Part shown: positions 50,261 through 58,879 of the stretch, one piece after another
How positions within the stretch are numbered: position 1 is the stretch's first letter
Layout of the letters: each line of letters begins with the position of its first letter
The notes under the pieces: generated by a model
The model's database searches: none
The model's input: the letters and a program-made list of their open reading frames with translations, nothing else
What the model was told of the DNA's origin: nothing
Source: Corallococcus macrosporus
GTDB lineage: Bacteria > Myxococcota > Myxococcia > Myxococcales > Myxococcaceae
DNA length: 64,000 nucleotides
Direction of reading: 5' to 3'
Assembly (NCBI RefSeq): GCF_017302985.1
Contig: NZ_JAFIMU010000007.1
Location: 2,108,001-2,172,000, forward strand
Program-made: the position numbers and the translations under genes

Positions 50261-51832
50261 TTACTGCGTGTCCCGCACCGGCACGCGAGGCAGGCGCACG
50301 GTGAACACCGTGCCCTCCGCCGCGGAGGACTGCGCGTTCACCGTCCCGCCGTGCGCCAGCACCAGCTGCCGCACGATGTAGAGCCCCAGCCCGATGCTGC
50401 GCTCGGAGCGGCCCACCGTCGTCCCGCGCTGGAGCGGCTCGAAGATGCGCGGCAGCATCTCTGGCGGAATGGGGTCGCCTCCGTTGCGCACGTGCACCAC
50501 GACGGCGTCCGGCTCGCCCTGGCTCTCCACGCGCACCGGTGTGGTCTCCGGGCTGTACTTCAGCGCGTTGCCCAGCAGGTTGGAGAGCACCTGCGCCATC
50601 CGGTCGGAGTCCCACGTCCCCTGCCCGTCGCCCGCCTGCTCCATCTGGATGGTGCGCTCCGGATGCGCCGTGCGCGCCTCCTCCACCACCTGCAACGTGA
50701 GCGCGTGGAAGTCACACGGCGCCGCCTGCACCGGGATGCCGCCGCCCATGCGCGCCTGCGTGAAGTCCAGGAGGTCGCGGATCATCCGCGTGGCCCGCTC
50801 CGCCGCGGACAGGATGCGCGCCGCCGCCTTCGCGTGCCACGGCTGGATGTCGTCCCGCCGCAGCATCAGCGACGCGCCGGTGAGGATGGCGCCCAGGGGG
50901 TTGCGCAGGTCGTGGCTCACGATGCCAATGAGCTGCTGCTCGAACTCCACCCGCGCCTGCGCCTCGTGCACCAGCTTCTGGCGCTCCTCCTCCGCCCGCC
51001 TGCGCTCCGTGATGTCGCGCATGGCGCCCACGATGCGCCGCGCCTTCCCGCTCGCCCCGCGCAGGATGGAGCCCTGCGCCGCCACGTACGCGTACGCCCC
51101 GTCCTTGCGCAGCACGCGGTACTCGTCCTGCCACCGGTCCTCGTCGGAATCGAACGCCCGCTGCAGCCCCGCCAGCACGCGCTCGCGGTCCTCGCCGTGG
51201 ATGTGCCGGCGCCACCACGCGGCGTCCGCGCCCACCTCTTCCAGGGGGAAGCCGAAGACCTCCTCCGTCGCGTCGCCAATCCAGTGCATCGCGTCCGTCT
51301 GGAGGTCCAGGTCCCAGATGGCGTCGAAGCTCGCGTGGGCCACCAACTGGTAGCGCTCCTCGGAGCGGCGCAGCGCCTCCTCCGTGCGCTTGCGCAGCCG
51401 CACCCCTTCCGCCTCGCGCAGCGCCCGCCGCACGCTGGGGCCCAGCCGCTCCAGCCGGTCCTTGAGCACGTAGTCCGTGGCGCCGCGCTTGAGCAGCTCG
51501 ATGGCGCGGTCCTCGCCCAGCGCGCCGGACACGAAGAGGAACGGCGTGTCCGGGCACACGGCCTGCGCCGCCTCCAGCGCGCTCATCCCGTCGAAGCCCG
51601 GCACGTTGTAGTCGGACAGGATGAGGTCGAACTTCCCCTTCTCCAGCGCCGCGACGAAGGCCGCCCGGCCCGGCACGCACTCCAGCGTCGAGGGCAGGCC
51701 GCCCTCCTCCAGCTGCGCGGCCACCAGCTGCGCGTCCAGCGGGCTGTCCTCCAGCAGCAGGATGGACAGCGGCCGCTCCGCCGAAGGCAGCGGGGTCAGC
51801 AGCTCCCGTGCGGCACTGCCGCGAGCGCTCAC
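50261..51832 (-). CDS. Hybrid sensor: REC-PAS-HisKA-HATPase
   Basis: The 523-aa cytoplasmic protein has a receiver domain with Asp74 (LILSDYNVPG), a PAS domain at about 150-280 and a histidine kinase core with His307 in IVSHDLRNPLG and G-boxes (GIGL-like SIGLGLYIV) near the end. Since the receiver is N-terminal, it is likely controlled by the two genes upstream. The GTG start overlaps the regulator gene stop (GTGA). Confidence 0.9.
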   Translation of the reverse strand: MSARGSAARELLTPLPSAERPLSILLLEDSPLDAQLVAAQLEEGGLPSTLECVPGRAAFVAALEKGKFDLILSDYNVPGFDGMSALEAAQAVCPDTPFLFVSGALGEDRAIELLKRGATDYVLKDRLERLGPSVRRALREAEGVRLRKRTEEALRRSEERYQLVAHASFDAIWDLDLQTDAMHWIGDATEEVFGFPLEEVGADAAWWRRHIHGEDRERVLAGLQRAFDSDEDRWQDEYRVLRKDGAYAYVAAQGSILRGASGKARRIVGAMRDITERRRAEEERQKLVHEAQARVEFEQQLIGIVSHDLRNPLGAILTGASLMLRRDDIQPWHAKAAARILSAAERATRMIRDLLDFTQARMGGGIPVQAAPCDFHALTLQVVEEARTAHPERTIQMEQAGDGQGTWDSDRMAQVLSNLLGNALKYSPETTPVRVESQGEPDAVVVHVRNGGDPIPPEMLPRIFEPLQRGTTVGRSERSIGLGLYIVRQLVLAHGGTVNAQSSAAEGTVFTVRLPRVPVRDTQ

Positions 51833-52293
51833 TTGGGGGCTCCGCTCGTGCCGGGCGAGCCCGGAGGCGGCTGGTTCACCACGGCCCAGAACAGCCCCAG
51901 CTCGCGCAGCGCGGACACGAAGTCCGGGAAGGCCACGGGCTTCACCACGTAGGCGTTCACGCCCAGGCCGTAGCTGCGCGCCAGGTCCCGCTCCTCGCGC
52001 GACGAGGTGAGCATCACCACCGGCACCGCCTTCAGCTCCGGGGCGCCCTTCACCTTCTCCAGCACCTCCAGCCCGTCCACCTTGGGCAGCTTCAGGTCCA
52101 GCAGCACCACCGCCGGATGGCCGTCCTGCCGGCCCGCGTACTCGCCCTTGCGGAAGAGGTAGTCCAGCGCCTGTTGCCCGTCGCGCACGACCACGACTTC
52201 ATTCGCCAGGTGCACCTCCTCCAGCGCGGCCAGCGTGAGCGCCACGTCGTTGGCGCTGTCTTCCACCAGGAGGATTCGCTTCAGCTCGATCAC
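51829..52293 (-). CDS. Single-domain response regulator (Rcp1-like)
   Basis: The 154-aa protein is a receiver domain alone, with acidic Glu11/Asp12, phosphoacceptor Asp66 in VVLLDLKLP, Thr in MLTSS and Lys in YVVKPV. Such proteins act as phosphate shuttles between kinases, as Rcp1 does for cyanobacterial phytochrome. The GTG start overlaps the stop of the large hybrid kinase gene. Confidence 0.93.
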   Translation of the reverse strand: MIELKRILLVEDSANDVALTLAALEEVHLANEVVVVRDGQQALDYLFRKGEYAGRQDGHPAVVLLDLKLPKVDGLEVLEKVKGAPELKAVPVVMLTSSREERDLARSYGLGVNAYVVKPVAFPDFVSALRELGLFWAVVNQPPPGSPGTSGAPK

Positions 52294-55200
52294 GCGTGCG
52301 TCTCGACTTTCTTCTCCGCCGGAGAAGCGCGGGGCAGGGTGAAGGTGAAGGTCGCGCCCTGCCCCACGGCGCCCTCCGCCCAGGTCCGTCCGCCATGGCG
52401 CGACACGATGCGCCGCACGTTCGCGAGCCCGATGCCGGTGCCCTCGAACTCCTCGGCCGTGTGCAGGCGCTGGAAGACGCCAAACAGCTTGTCCACGTAC
52501 TGCATCTCGAAGCCCACGCCGTTGTCGCGCACCCAGACGGTGACCTCGCCGTCCGTCTCGCGCGCCCCCACCTCGATGAGGGCCTCCGGCTTCGGACGCG
52601 TATACTTCAACGCGTTGGCCAGCAGGTTGTGGACGACCTGCCGCAGGAGCGCCGGGTCCCCCTCCACCGAGGGCAGGCTTCCCACCCGCCACTCCACCTG
52701 CCGCCCGTTCGCCTCCGGCGCGAGGTCGCGCCGGGCCTCCTCCACCAGCTGGCCCAGGTCCACCCGCGACTGGCGCAGCTCCGCCCGGCCCATGCGGCTG
52801 AACGCCAGCAGGTCGTCCACCAGCGTGCCGCCCTGCTTCGCCGCGCCCGCGATGGTGGAGAGGTAGCCCTTCGACACGTCGTCCAGCTTCGCGCCAGCCC
52901 GCCGCTCCAGCAACTGCGCGAACCCGGTGATGTGGCGCAGGGGCGCGCGCAGGTCGTGCGACACGGAGTAGCTGAAGGACTCCAGCTCCTTGTTCGCCTC
53001 CTGGAGCTGGGCGGTGCGCTCGCGCACGCGCCTCTCCAGGCCGGTGTTGAGGTGGCGGATCTCCTCCTCCGCGTGCTTGAGGCTCTCCAGCGTGCGGCGC
53101 TCGTCGTCGATGTCCGTGTTGGTGCCGAACCAGCGGGCGATCCGTCCCTCGCCGTCCCGCACGGGCATGGCGCGCGACAGGAACCAGCGGTAGCTGCCGT
53201 CCGCGCGGCGCAGGCGGAACTGGTCCTCCCACAGCGTCCCCTCGCGCAGGGACACGTTGAAGCGCTCCTGCACGCGGGCCGCGTCCTCCGGGTCGATGAG
53301 GGCGTTCCAGTCCTTCTCCCGCACCTGGTCGGCCGTCGTGCCGGTGTAGTCGTACCAGCGCTGGTTGAACCAGAAGAGGCGCCCGTCCGGCTCCGCCATC
53401 CACGCCAGCTGCGGGATGGAGTCCGCCAGCGTGCGGAACTGCTGCTCGCGCTCCTTCAGCTCCGCGGCCAGCGCCTCGATGCGCCGGCGCGCCAGCACCT
53501 GCTCCGTCACCTCCCAGGAGACGGACACGATGCCGTCCACCTTGCCCTCCGCGTTGAGCAGCGGCTGGAAGGTGAGGTTGAAGTAGCCCTCGGGTGCATC
53601 CTGGCCCACGTCGCGGCCCAGGCGCATGGGCACCTCGCGGCCCTGGTAGGTCGTGCCGGTGCGGTAGACCTCCTCCAGTCGCGCGATCTGCTCCTGCTCC
53701 TTCAGCTCCGGCAGGGCCTCGCGCACGGGCAGCCCCAGCAGCGGCCGGGAGCCGGTGAGCTTCAGGCGCAGGTCGTTGGCCATCTCGAAGACGAGCTCCG
53801 GCCCGCGCAGCACGGTGATGGCGGCGGGCAGCTGCTTGAGCACCGCGAACAGGTTGCGCCGCTCCGCCTGCGCCGTCTCGTACAGGCGCGCGTTCTCCAG
53901 CGCCACGCTGGCCATCTGCGCCAGCTGCACGGCGACCGTCTCGTCCTCCGCGTCGAAGTCGCCCTCCACCTTGTCGGACACCTGCAACAGGCCCAGGTTG
54001 CGGCCGTCGTGCCCCACCAGCGGCACCGCGAGGAAGCCCTTCAGGGGCAGCGCGGGCGGCGGCGCGGGCGGCGCGTCGGTGTAGGCCGCGAGCTTGCGCA
54101 GCTCCTCGCGGGTGAGGCGCAGCGGCCGGTTCTCCTGGCACACCCGGGCGAAGAGGCCGCGCTCGTCCACCGCCACCTGGGCCGCGCCCGGCGCCAGCGG
54201 ATCATGCTCCTGCGCGGACAGCGCGGAGAGCGGCTGGGCGTCGCGGCCGTCCACCACCTGCACGGAGGCCTGGTTCGCGCCAATCAGCTTGCGCGCCTTG
54301 AGGATGACGAGCTCCAGGATGGCCGGCACGCTGCCGGCCGCGTTGAGCGCCAGGCTCGCGCGCGACAGGCCGCGCAGCTGCTCGGTGCGGCGCAGCTCGC
54401 CCGCCATCAGCCGGGCCCGCTCCGCGTCGGCGCGCTTGCGCGCCGTGATGTCCTGCACGGTGCCCACGAAGCGCACCGGCTTGTCGTCCTGGAAGTACGT
54501 CCGGCCGGTGGCGCGCACCCAGCGCTCCACGCGGTCCTTCAGCCCCACGGTGCGGTAGGCCACGTCGTAGTCGCCGCGGCCGGTGGGGTCCCAGCTGAGC
54601 GCCACCGCGCGCTGCACGGCCTCGCGGTCCTCCGGGTGCAGGCCCGCGAGGAACAGGTCGTAGGACGACTCCGCCTCGGGCGGCAGGCCGAACAGCGCCT
54701 TGCAGCGCGCGTCCCACTTGAGCTCGCCCGTCAGGATGTCCATGTCGAAGGTGCCCAGCGCGGTGGCGGTCAGCGCCAGGCGCAGGCGCTGCTCGCTGTC
54801 CGCCAGCGCGGCCTGCTGCTTGCGCAGGTCCTGCGCGAGCGCCTCCGTGTGGCGGCGCGCGCGCACGAACTCCGTCACGTCCGTGGCCAGGGTGATGATG
54901 CCGGAAGCGGTGCCGTCCAGCTCCACCATCGGGTGGTAGATGACGTTGAAGAAGACGGAGTCCGGCTGGCCGTCGCGCTCCAGCTTCACCTCGAACTCCG
55001 GCCGCACGAAGGGCTGCTTCGTGCGCACCACGCCGCGCAGCACCTCCAGGATCTCCGGCTGCGAGGCCATCTCCGGGAACACGTCCAGCAGCGCCTGGCC
55101 CGGCGTCACGCGCCGGCCCACCAGCAGCTCGTAGTACGGGTTCGCCAGCTCGAAGACGAAGTCCGGCCCGCGCGTGATGGAGATGCCCACCGGGGCCTGC

Positions 55201-55709
55201 ATGAAGAACGCGTGCAGCCGCTCGCGGTGGACGGCCTCCAGCGCGTGGCGCTCACGCTCGCGCAGCGACTCCTCGCGCAGCTGCACGGCTTCACGCGCCA
55301 GGTACAGCTCCACGAACATCGACACCTTGGCCTGCAGGATCTCAGGCCGCAGCGGCTTGCGCAGGTAGTCCACCGCGCCGTGCGCGTACGCGGCCAGCCA
55401 CTCCTTCTCGTCGCCGTCGCCCGCGGTCATGAGCAGCACGGGCGTGCGGCGGCTGCGCTCGCGCTCGCGCAGCAGGCCCAGCACCTCCACGCCTGTCATG
55501 TCGCCCAGGTTCATGTCCATCAGGACGGCGGCGAAGTCCTCGTCCAGCAAGCGCCGCAGGGCCTCGCGTCCGGAGGTGGCCCGCACCAGCCGCTGCCCCA
55601 GCGGCGCGAGGATGCCCTCCAGCGCCAGCAGGTGCCCGGGCGTGTCGTCGACGATGAGGATGCTGGCCCCGGGTGGGGACGTGGGCAGGGACACGGCGGC
55701 GGAAGGCAT
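52290..55709 (-). CDS. Large hybrid histidine kinase: REC-PAS-PAS-GAF-PAS-PAS-HisKA-HATPase
   Basis: The 1139-aa protein has an N-terminal receiver (Asp65 in VLMDMN), at least four PAS domains, a GAF domain around residues 450-600 and the kinase core with His918 in SVSHDLRAPLR, the phytochrome-type H-box. There are no membrane helices. It should sense an internal signal through PAS/GAF and pass phosphate to the small regulator encoded next. It is the first gene of the coupled operon, and the 258-bp gap before it probably holds the promoter. Confidence 0.92.
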   Translation of the reverse strand: MPSAAVSLPTSPPGASILIVDDTPGHLLALEGILAPLGQRLVRATSGREALRRLLDEDFAAVLMDMNLGDMTGVEVLGLLRERERSRRTPVLLMTAGDGDEKEWLAAYAHGAVDYLRKPLRPEILQAKVSMFVELYLAREAVQLREESLRERERHALEAVHRERLHAFFMQAPVGISITRGPDFVFELANPYYELLVGRRVTPGQALLDVFPEMASQPEILEVLRGVVRTKQPFVRPEFEVKLERDGQPDSVFFNVIYHPMVELDGTASGIITLATDVTEFVRARRHTEALAQDLRKQQAALADSEQRLRLALTATALGTFDMDILTGELKWDARCKALFGLPPEAESSYDLFLAGLHPEDREAVQRAVALSWDPTGRGDYDVAYRTVGLKDRVERWVRATGRTYFQDDKPVRFVGTVQDITARKRADAERARLMAGELRRTEQLRGLSRASLALNAAGSVPAILELVILKARKLIGANQASVQVVDGRDAQPLSALSAQEHDPLAPGAAQVAVDERGLFARVCQENRPLRLTREELRKLAAYTDAPPAPPPALPLKGFLAVPLVGHDGRNLGLLQVSDKVEGDFDAEDETVAVQLAQMASVALENARLYETAQAERRNLFAVLKQLPAAITVLRGPELVFEMANDLRLKLTGSRPLLGLPVREALPELKEQEQIARLEEVYRTGTTYQGREVPMRLGRDVGQDAPEGYFNLTFQPLLNAEGKVDGIVSVSWEVTEQVLARRRIEALAAELKEREQQFRTLADSIPQLAWMAEPDGRLFWFNQRWYDYTGTTADQVREKDWNALIDPEDAARVQERFNVSLREGTLWEDQFRLRRADGSYRWFLSRAMPVRDGEGRIARWFGTNTDIDDERRTLESLKHAEEEIRHLNTGLERRVRERTAQLQEANKELESFSYSVSHDLRAPLRHITGFAQLLERRAGAKLDDVSKGYLSTIAGAAKQGGTLVDDLLAFSRMGRAELRQSRVDLGQLVEEARRDLAPEANGRQVEWRVGSLPSVEGDPALLRQVVHNLLANALKYTRPKPEALIEVGARETDGEVTVWVRDNGVGFEMQYVDKLFGVFQRLHTAEEFEGTGIGLANVRRIVSRHGGRTWAEGAVGQGATFTFTLPRASPAEKKVETHA

Positions 55710-55967
55710 GGTGATGGAGGCTCGGGGAGCGGGCTCCCCTTCCCTTTAGGCTGCTTGCAGGCGCGTGGGGGGAGGACGGGCCCTGCTTCGGGACGTCCCC
55801 GTTGACGGCAGGACAACACTCCGCGCCGCAACCTGCCTCCTCCCCCCTGTCGATTCCAGCAGAACCCTGTGGAGCTCCTACATTCGCCGCCCTCCCGTCT
55901 GCTCGGAGACGCGCCAGGAAAGCGCTCGCCAGGGCATGGCTGTCGCGTGTTTCATGTTTCAGCGCCG

Positions 55968-56858
55968 CTACGGCGACGGCAGGCGGCGCAGCGACGTCAT
56001 CGGGAAGGACGCCCAGAAGGGCGTCGCCACGCTGTCCCCCTCCAGGGAGAACCAGGGCCCGTCCCGCCCCGCCAGCACGTGGAAGTCCTGCGCGGGGGTG
56101 AAGCCCTGGCCCACCAGCGCCACGCGCTCCCCCTTCGCGTTGGTGGCCACGTCCAGCACGAGCACGGTGTGGCCGGGGCTGCCGCCCAGGACGAAGAAGT
56201 CCCCGGGGCGCAGCTGCTCCCGCGTGGGCCGCGCGCCCTCGGCCTGGATGGACAGCGTGCCCGCGTAGGTGAAGAGCAGGTCCAGGTAGTTCCGGAACGC
56301 CGCGCGCGAGCTGTCCACCGCGCCGCCCGGCACCCACGTCACCTTCGCGCCGGAGACGCGCGCCCGCTCTCCCGCCGCGTACCGGGGCCAGGACGCCAGG
56401 TGGCCGCTGGTGAAGCGGTAGGCGATGCGCTCCGAGTGGCCGGAGGCCCAGCGCCACTCGGCATGGAGGCGCAGGATGGAGTCCGCGCACTGCTGGAGGT
56501 TGGCGGTGCCCACGTCCAGCTCCCCCACCGCCGCGAGCCGCGCGTCCGAGCCCGCCAGCACCGTACCGCCCCGGAAGTCGAGCACGGGGGTGCCCTCGGG
56601 CCTCAGCGGCAGGCCGCGCAGCCACGCGCCAAAGGAGCCTGCCTCCAGCGGCACGCGCGTGTAGCCCTCCGGAGGCGCGAAGGTCTCCTCCAGCGCGCGC
56701 ACCTTCACGCCGGCCGTCAGCCATGGATAGCGCGCCCGCTCCTCGGCCGTGGCGACGCGAGGTGCGACCGCCGCCCGTCCGGCCGCTTCACAGCTCGCCA
56801 GGGGCAGCGCGGCGGTGAGCAGGGAGGCCAGGATCATCAAGGGACGGAAGGCTCCCAT
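55968..56858 (-). CDS. DUF4846 lipoprotein
   Basis: The 296-aa protein has a lipobox signal (LPLASC) and matches DUF4846: YTRVPLEAGSFGAWLRGLPL, QQCADSILRLHAEW, and a C-terminal TYAGTLSIQAEGARP segment followed by a beta-rich domain with GDFFVLGGSPGHTVLVLD. The family is found in Bacteroidetes and myxobacteria and has no known function. The ATG at 56858 opens the signal peptide. Confidence 0.88.
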   Translation of the reverse strand: MGAFRPLMILASLLTAALPLASCEAAGRAAVAPRVATAEERARYPWLTAGVKVRALEETFAPPEGYTRVPLEAGSFGAWLRGLPLRPEGTPVLDFRGGTVLAGSDARLAAVGELDVGTANLQQCADSILRLHAEWRWASGHSERIAYRFTSGHLASWPRYAAGERARVSGAKVTWVPGGAVDSSRAAFRNYLDLLFTYAGTLSIQAEGARPTREQLRPGDFFVLGGSPGHTVLVLDVATNAKGERVALVGQGFTPAQDFHVLAGRDGPWFSLEGDSVATPFWASFPMTSLRRLPSP

Positions 56859-57055
56859 CGCGTTCACGGGGCGGGCTCCAGGGCACGTTGCCGGGGAAAT
56901 CCCGGGCATTCCCCTGGGACACCGCTCGCAGGCGCCGGGGTTCCCACGAGGCGCGGACCCACGTGGCGCCAGAGGACACCAGGGGAGTTGTTCGCTGGAC
57001 GCTCGCCACGCCGGACAGGTGCGTCCCGGGTGCCGAGCACTACCTTTTGAAGGTC

Positions 57056-57658
57056 ATGCACCGTCGGGCAAGCCTCGTGCTGCTCAATACGCTGTCCCTG
57101 TCGCGACTGCCGCTCGCCGCGGTGTTCATCGCGGTGTCGGACCTGCGCCTGCGGGCCTTGCTGGTGGTGCTGGCGGCGGGGACGGACTTCCTGGACGGCT
57201 GGATTGCCCGGCACCGGGGACTGGCCACGCGCCTGGGGGCGCTCATCGACCCGGTGGCGGACCGCGCCTTCATGGTGACGGCCTTCATCGTGTGTCTGCT
57301 GGACGGGCTCATCGGGCCGGTGGAGCTGACGCTGCTGCTCGTGCGTGACATCGGCACGGCCATCGGCTTCACCGTCGCCAGGCTGCGGCCGGACATGCGG
57401 GCCATCGAGCTCAAGGCGCGGATGCTGGGCAAGCTCGTCACGGCGCTTCAGCTCGCGGTGCTGCTGTGCGTGCTGCTCTACCCACCGCTGGTGCGTCCGC
57501 TCGTGGCGCTCGTCGCGCTGCTGTCGCTGGCGTCGGTGGTGGACTACACGCGCGCGGTGTGGCGTCAGCGTCAGCGCCGGGAACTGCCGCCGTCCCGGCC
57601 GTCCTCGCGCATTCCCCATGGGCCGACGGGCGCGCCCATGGGGTCCGTGCGGGAGTGA
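57056..57658 (+). CDS. CDP-alcohol phosphatidyltransferase
   Basis: The 200-aa membrane protein has the exact family motif D44-xx-D47-G48-xx-A51-R52-x8-G61-xxx-D65-xxx-D69. It joins a CDP-linked lipid to an alcohol, as in synthesis of phosphatidylglycerol phosphate or cardiolipin. There are several membrane helices after the motif. The alcohol is not determined. The ATG at 57056 has GAAGG two bases upstream, which is tight. Confidence 0.92.
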   Translation: MHRRASLVLLNTLSLSRLPLAAVFIAVSDLRLRALLVVLAAGTDFLDGWIARHRGLATRLGALIDPVADRAFMVTAFIVCLLDGLIGPVELTLLLVRDIGTAIGFTVARLRPDMRAIELKARMLGKLVTALQLAVLLCVLLYPPLVRPLVALVALLSLASVVDYTRAVWRQRQRRELPPSRPSSRIPHGPTGAPMGSVRE

Positions 57659-57662
57659 CGCG

Positions 57663-57872
57663 TCACGCGGGCACGGCGCGTGGGATGGACGCCACGGCCA
57701 GCCGGGCACGTTCGCGCTCCATGGCGGCGCGCTCGCCTTCGGACAGGGCGTCCCAGACCTCGTCCATCGTGTCGAGCAGCGCGTCTGCTTCCGGTGAATC
57801 TCCCCCCGGCGCGCGGGCGCGGACGAGGGCCAACTTGTGCAACAGGGTGCGGTATCGGTCGTAGACCGTCAT
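57663..57872 (-). CDS. Small helical protein, unknown function
   Basis: The 69-aa product is highly charged and predicted helical (EADALLDTMDEVWDALSEGERAAMERER). GGAGG lies eight bases before the ATG. It is convergent with the phosphatidyltransferase gene, 4 bp apart. No domain is known. Confidence 0.7.
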   Translation of the reverse strand: MTVYDRYRTLLHKLALVRARAPGGDSPEADALLDTMDEVWDALSEGERAAMERERARLAVASIPRAVPA

Positions 57873-57922
57873 GGTGGAAACCTCCGCCCCGGAGACGGGG
57901 ACGGAGCCATGCGGCTGACGGC

Positions 57923-58696
57923 TCACCGGCGCCGGGTCTCGGCGTCGCGGCGGGCCTCGGAGCCGGTCAGCACGGCGATCTCCCGGGTGTGGCTGCGGCC
58001 CACGATGTTCACGGTGGCGCGCACCCGCTCGCCCTCCTTGAGCTCCGTCACGCCGATGTTCTCGCCGTCGCGGACGATGCGCGTCTGGGTGCCGATCTCC
58101 AGCGGCAGGCGCAGGCCCTCGTTGTCGATGACGACCTCCTTGGGGGACACCGAGCGCACCGTGCCCCGGTAGATGGCATCCACCACCGCCACGCCCTGCT
58201 GCGCGGCGGAGGAGCCCGAGGGCGTCGTCGCGGGGGGAGCCCGCGTGCCCGTGTTGCCCGTCCCCGTGTTGCCCGTGCCTCCCGTGCCCGCGTTCGGATC
58301 CGTACCCGGATTCGGAGGCGTCGTGCGCGCCTCGGGGTTCGGCTCCGCGCTGGGGCTGTTCGGATCCGAAGCCGGAGCGTCTCCCGAGCCGCCCGAGCCG
58401 CCCGAGCCACTCGGCTGTGCCGGCGTGCCGGTGTCCTGCTGGGGCGCGGCGGAGGGGGCCGTCCCGTCGGGGGCCTGCGTGCCCGTCCCGGAGCCACCGG
58501 TCCCTGGCTGCGGCTGCGAAGAGGCCGGAGCCTGCGTTGGAGGAGCCTGTGTCGTGGCGGGCTGCTGGGAGGCGGCGGGGGCCGAGCTGTCCTCGGACGC
58601 CGCGTCATCCTCCATGCCGCCAGACTGGGCCCCGGCGCACATCAGCAGGCAGGCCACGCCCGCGATTCCCAATCCCAGCCAGGTGTCTCGCCTCAT
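57923..58696 (-). CDS. Secreted protein with Pro/Ser/Gly linker and small C-terminal domain
   Basis: The 257-aa protein has a signal sequence (GVACLLMC), a long low-complexity linker rich in Gly, Pro, Ser and Thr (residues about 35-165) and a C-terminal domain of 90 residues with a GTVRSVSPKEVVIDNEG strand pattern, resembling a small beta-barrel. The role is unknown; it may be a cell-surface spacer. The start at 58696 precedes the signal directly. Confidence 0.75.
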   Translation of the reverse strand: MRRDTWLGLGIAGVACLLMCAGAQSGGMEDDAASEDSSAPAASQQPATTQAPPTQAPASSQPQPGTGGSGTGTQAPDGTAPSAAPQQDTGTPAQPSGSGGSGGSGDAPASDPNSPSAEPNPEARTTPPNPGTDPNAGTGGTGNTGTGNTGTRAPPATTPSGSSAAQQGVAVVDAIYRGTVRSVSPKEVVIDNEGLRLPLEIGTQTRIVRDGENIGVTELKEGERVRATVNIVGRSHTREIAVLTGSEARRDAETRRR

Positions 58697-58823
58697 GCGC
58701 GGCGCGCCTCCTTGCGGAGAAGGTGCGCGCTCACACTGCCGGAACCACCGTGCAGGAAGCCGAGCGGTCTTCCGTCCGCTCGCGACGCCACCCCGCGACA
58801 CGGCGCCTGCCCGGAAAATGAAG

Positions 58824-58858
58824 ACGCCCCCGGTCCCGGTGAAGGGACGCGGGGGCGT
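58824..58858 (-). terminator. Strong hairpin terminator after the second subtilase gene
   Basis: ACGCCCCCG at 58824-58832 pairs with CGGGGGCGT at 58850-58858, and the inner GTCCC and GGGAC extend the stem with one bulged base. On the minus strand it follows the protease stop at 58880 by 21 bases and leads into CTTCATTTTCC, a T-rich stretch. This is a good intrinsic terminator. Confidence 0.7.
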
Positions 58859-58879
58859 GGGGCCCTGCGGGAGCCGCGG

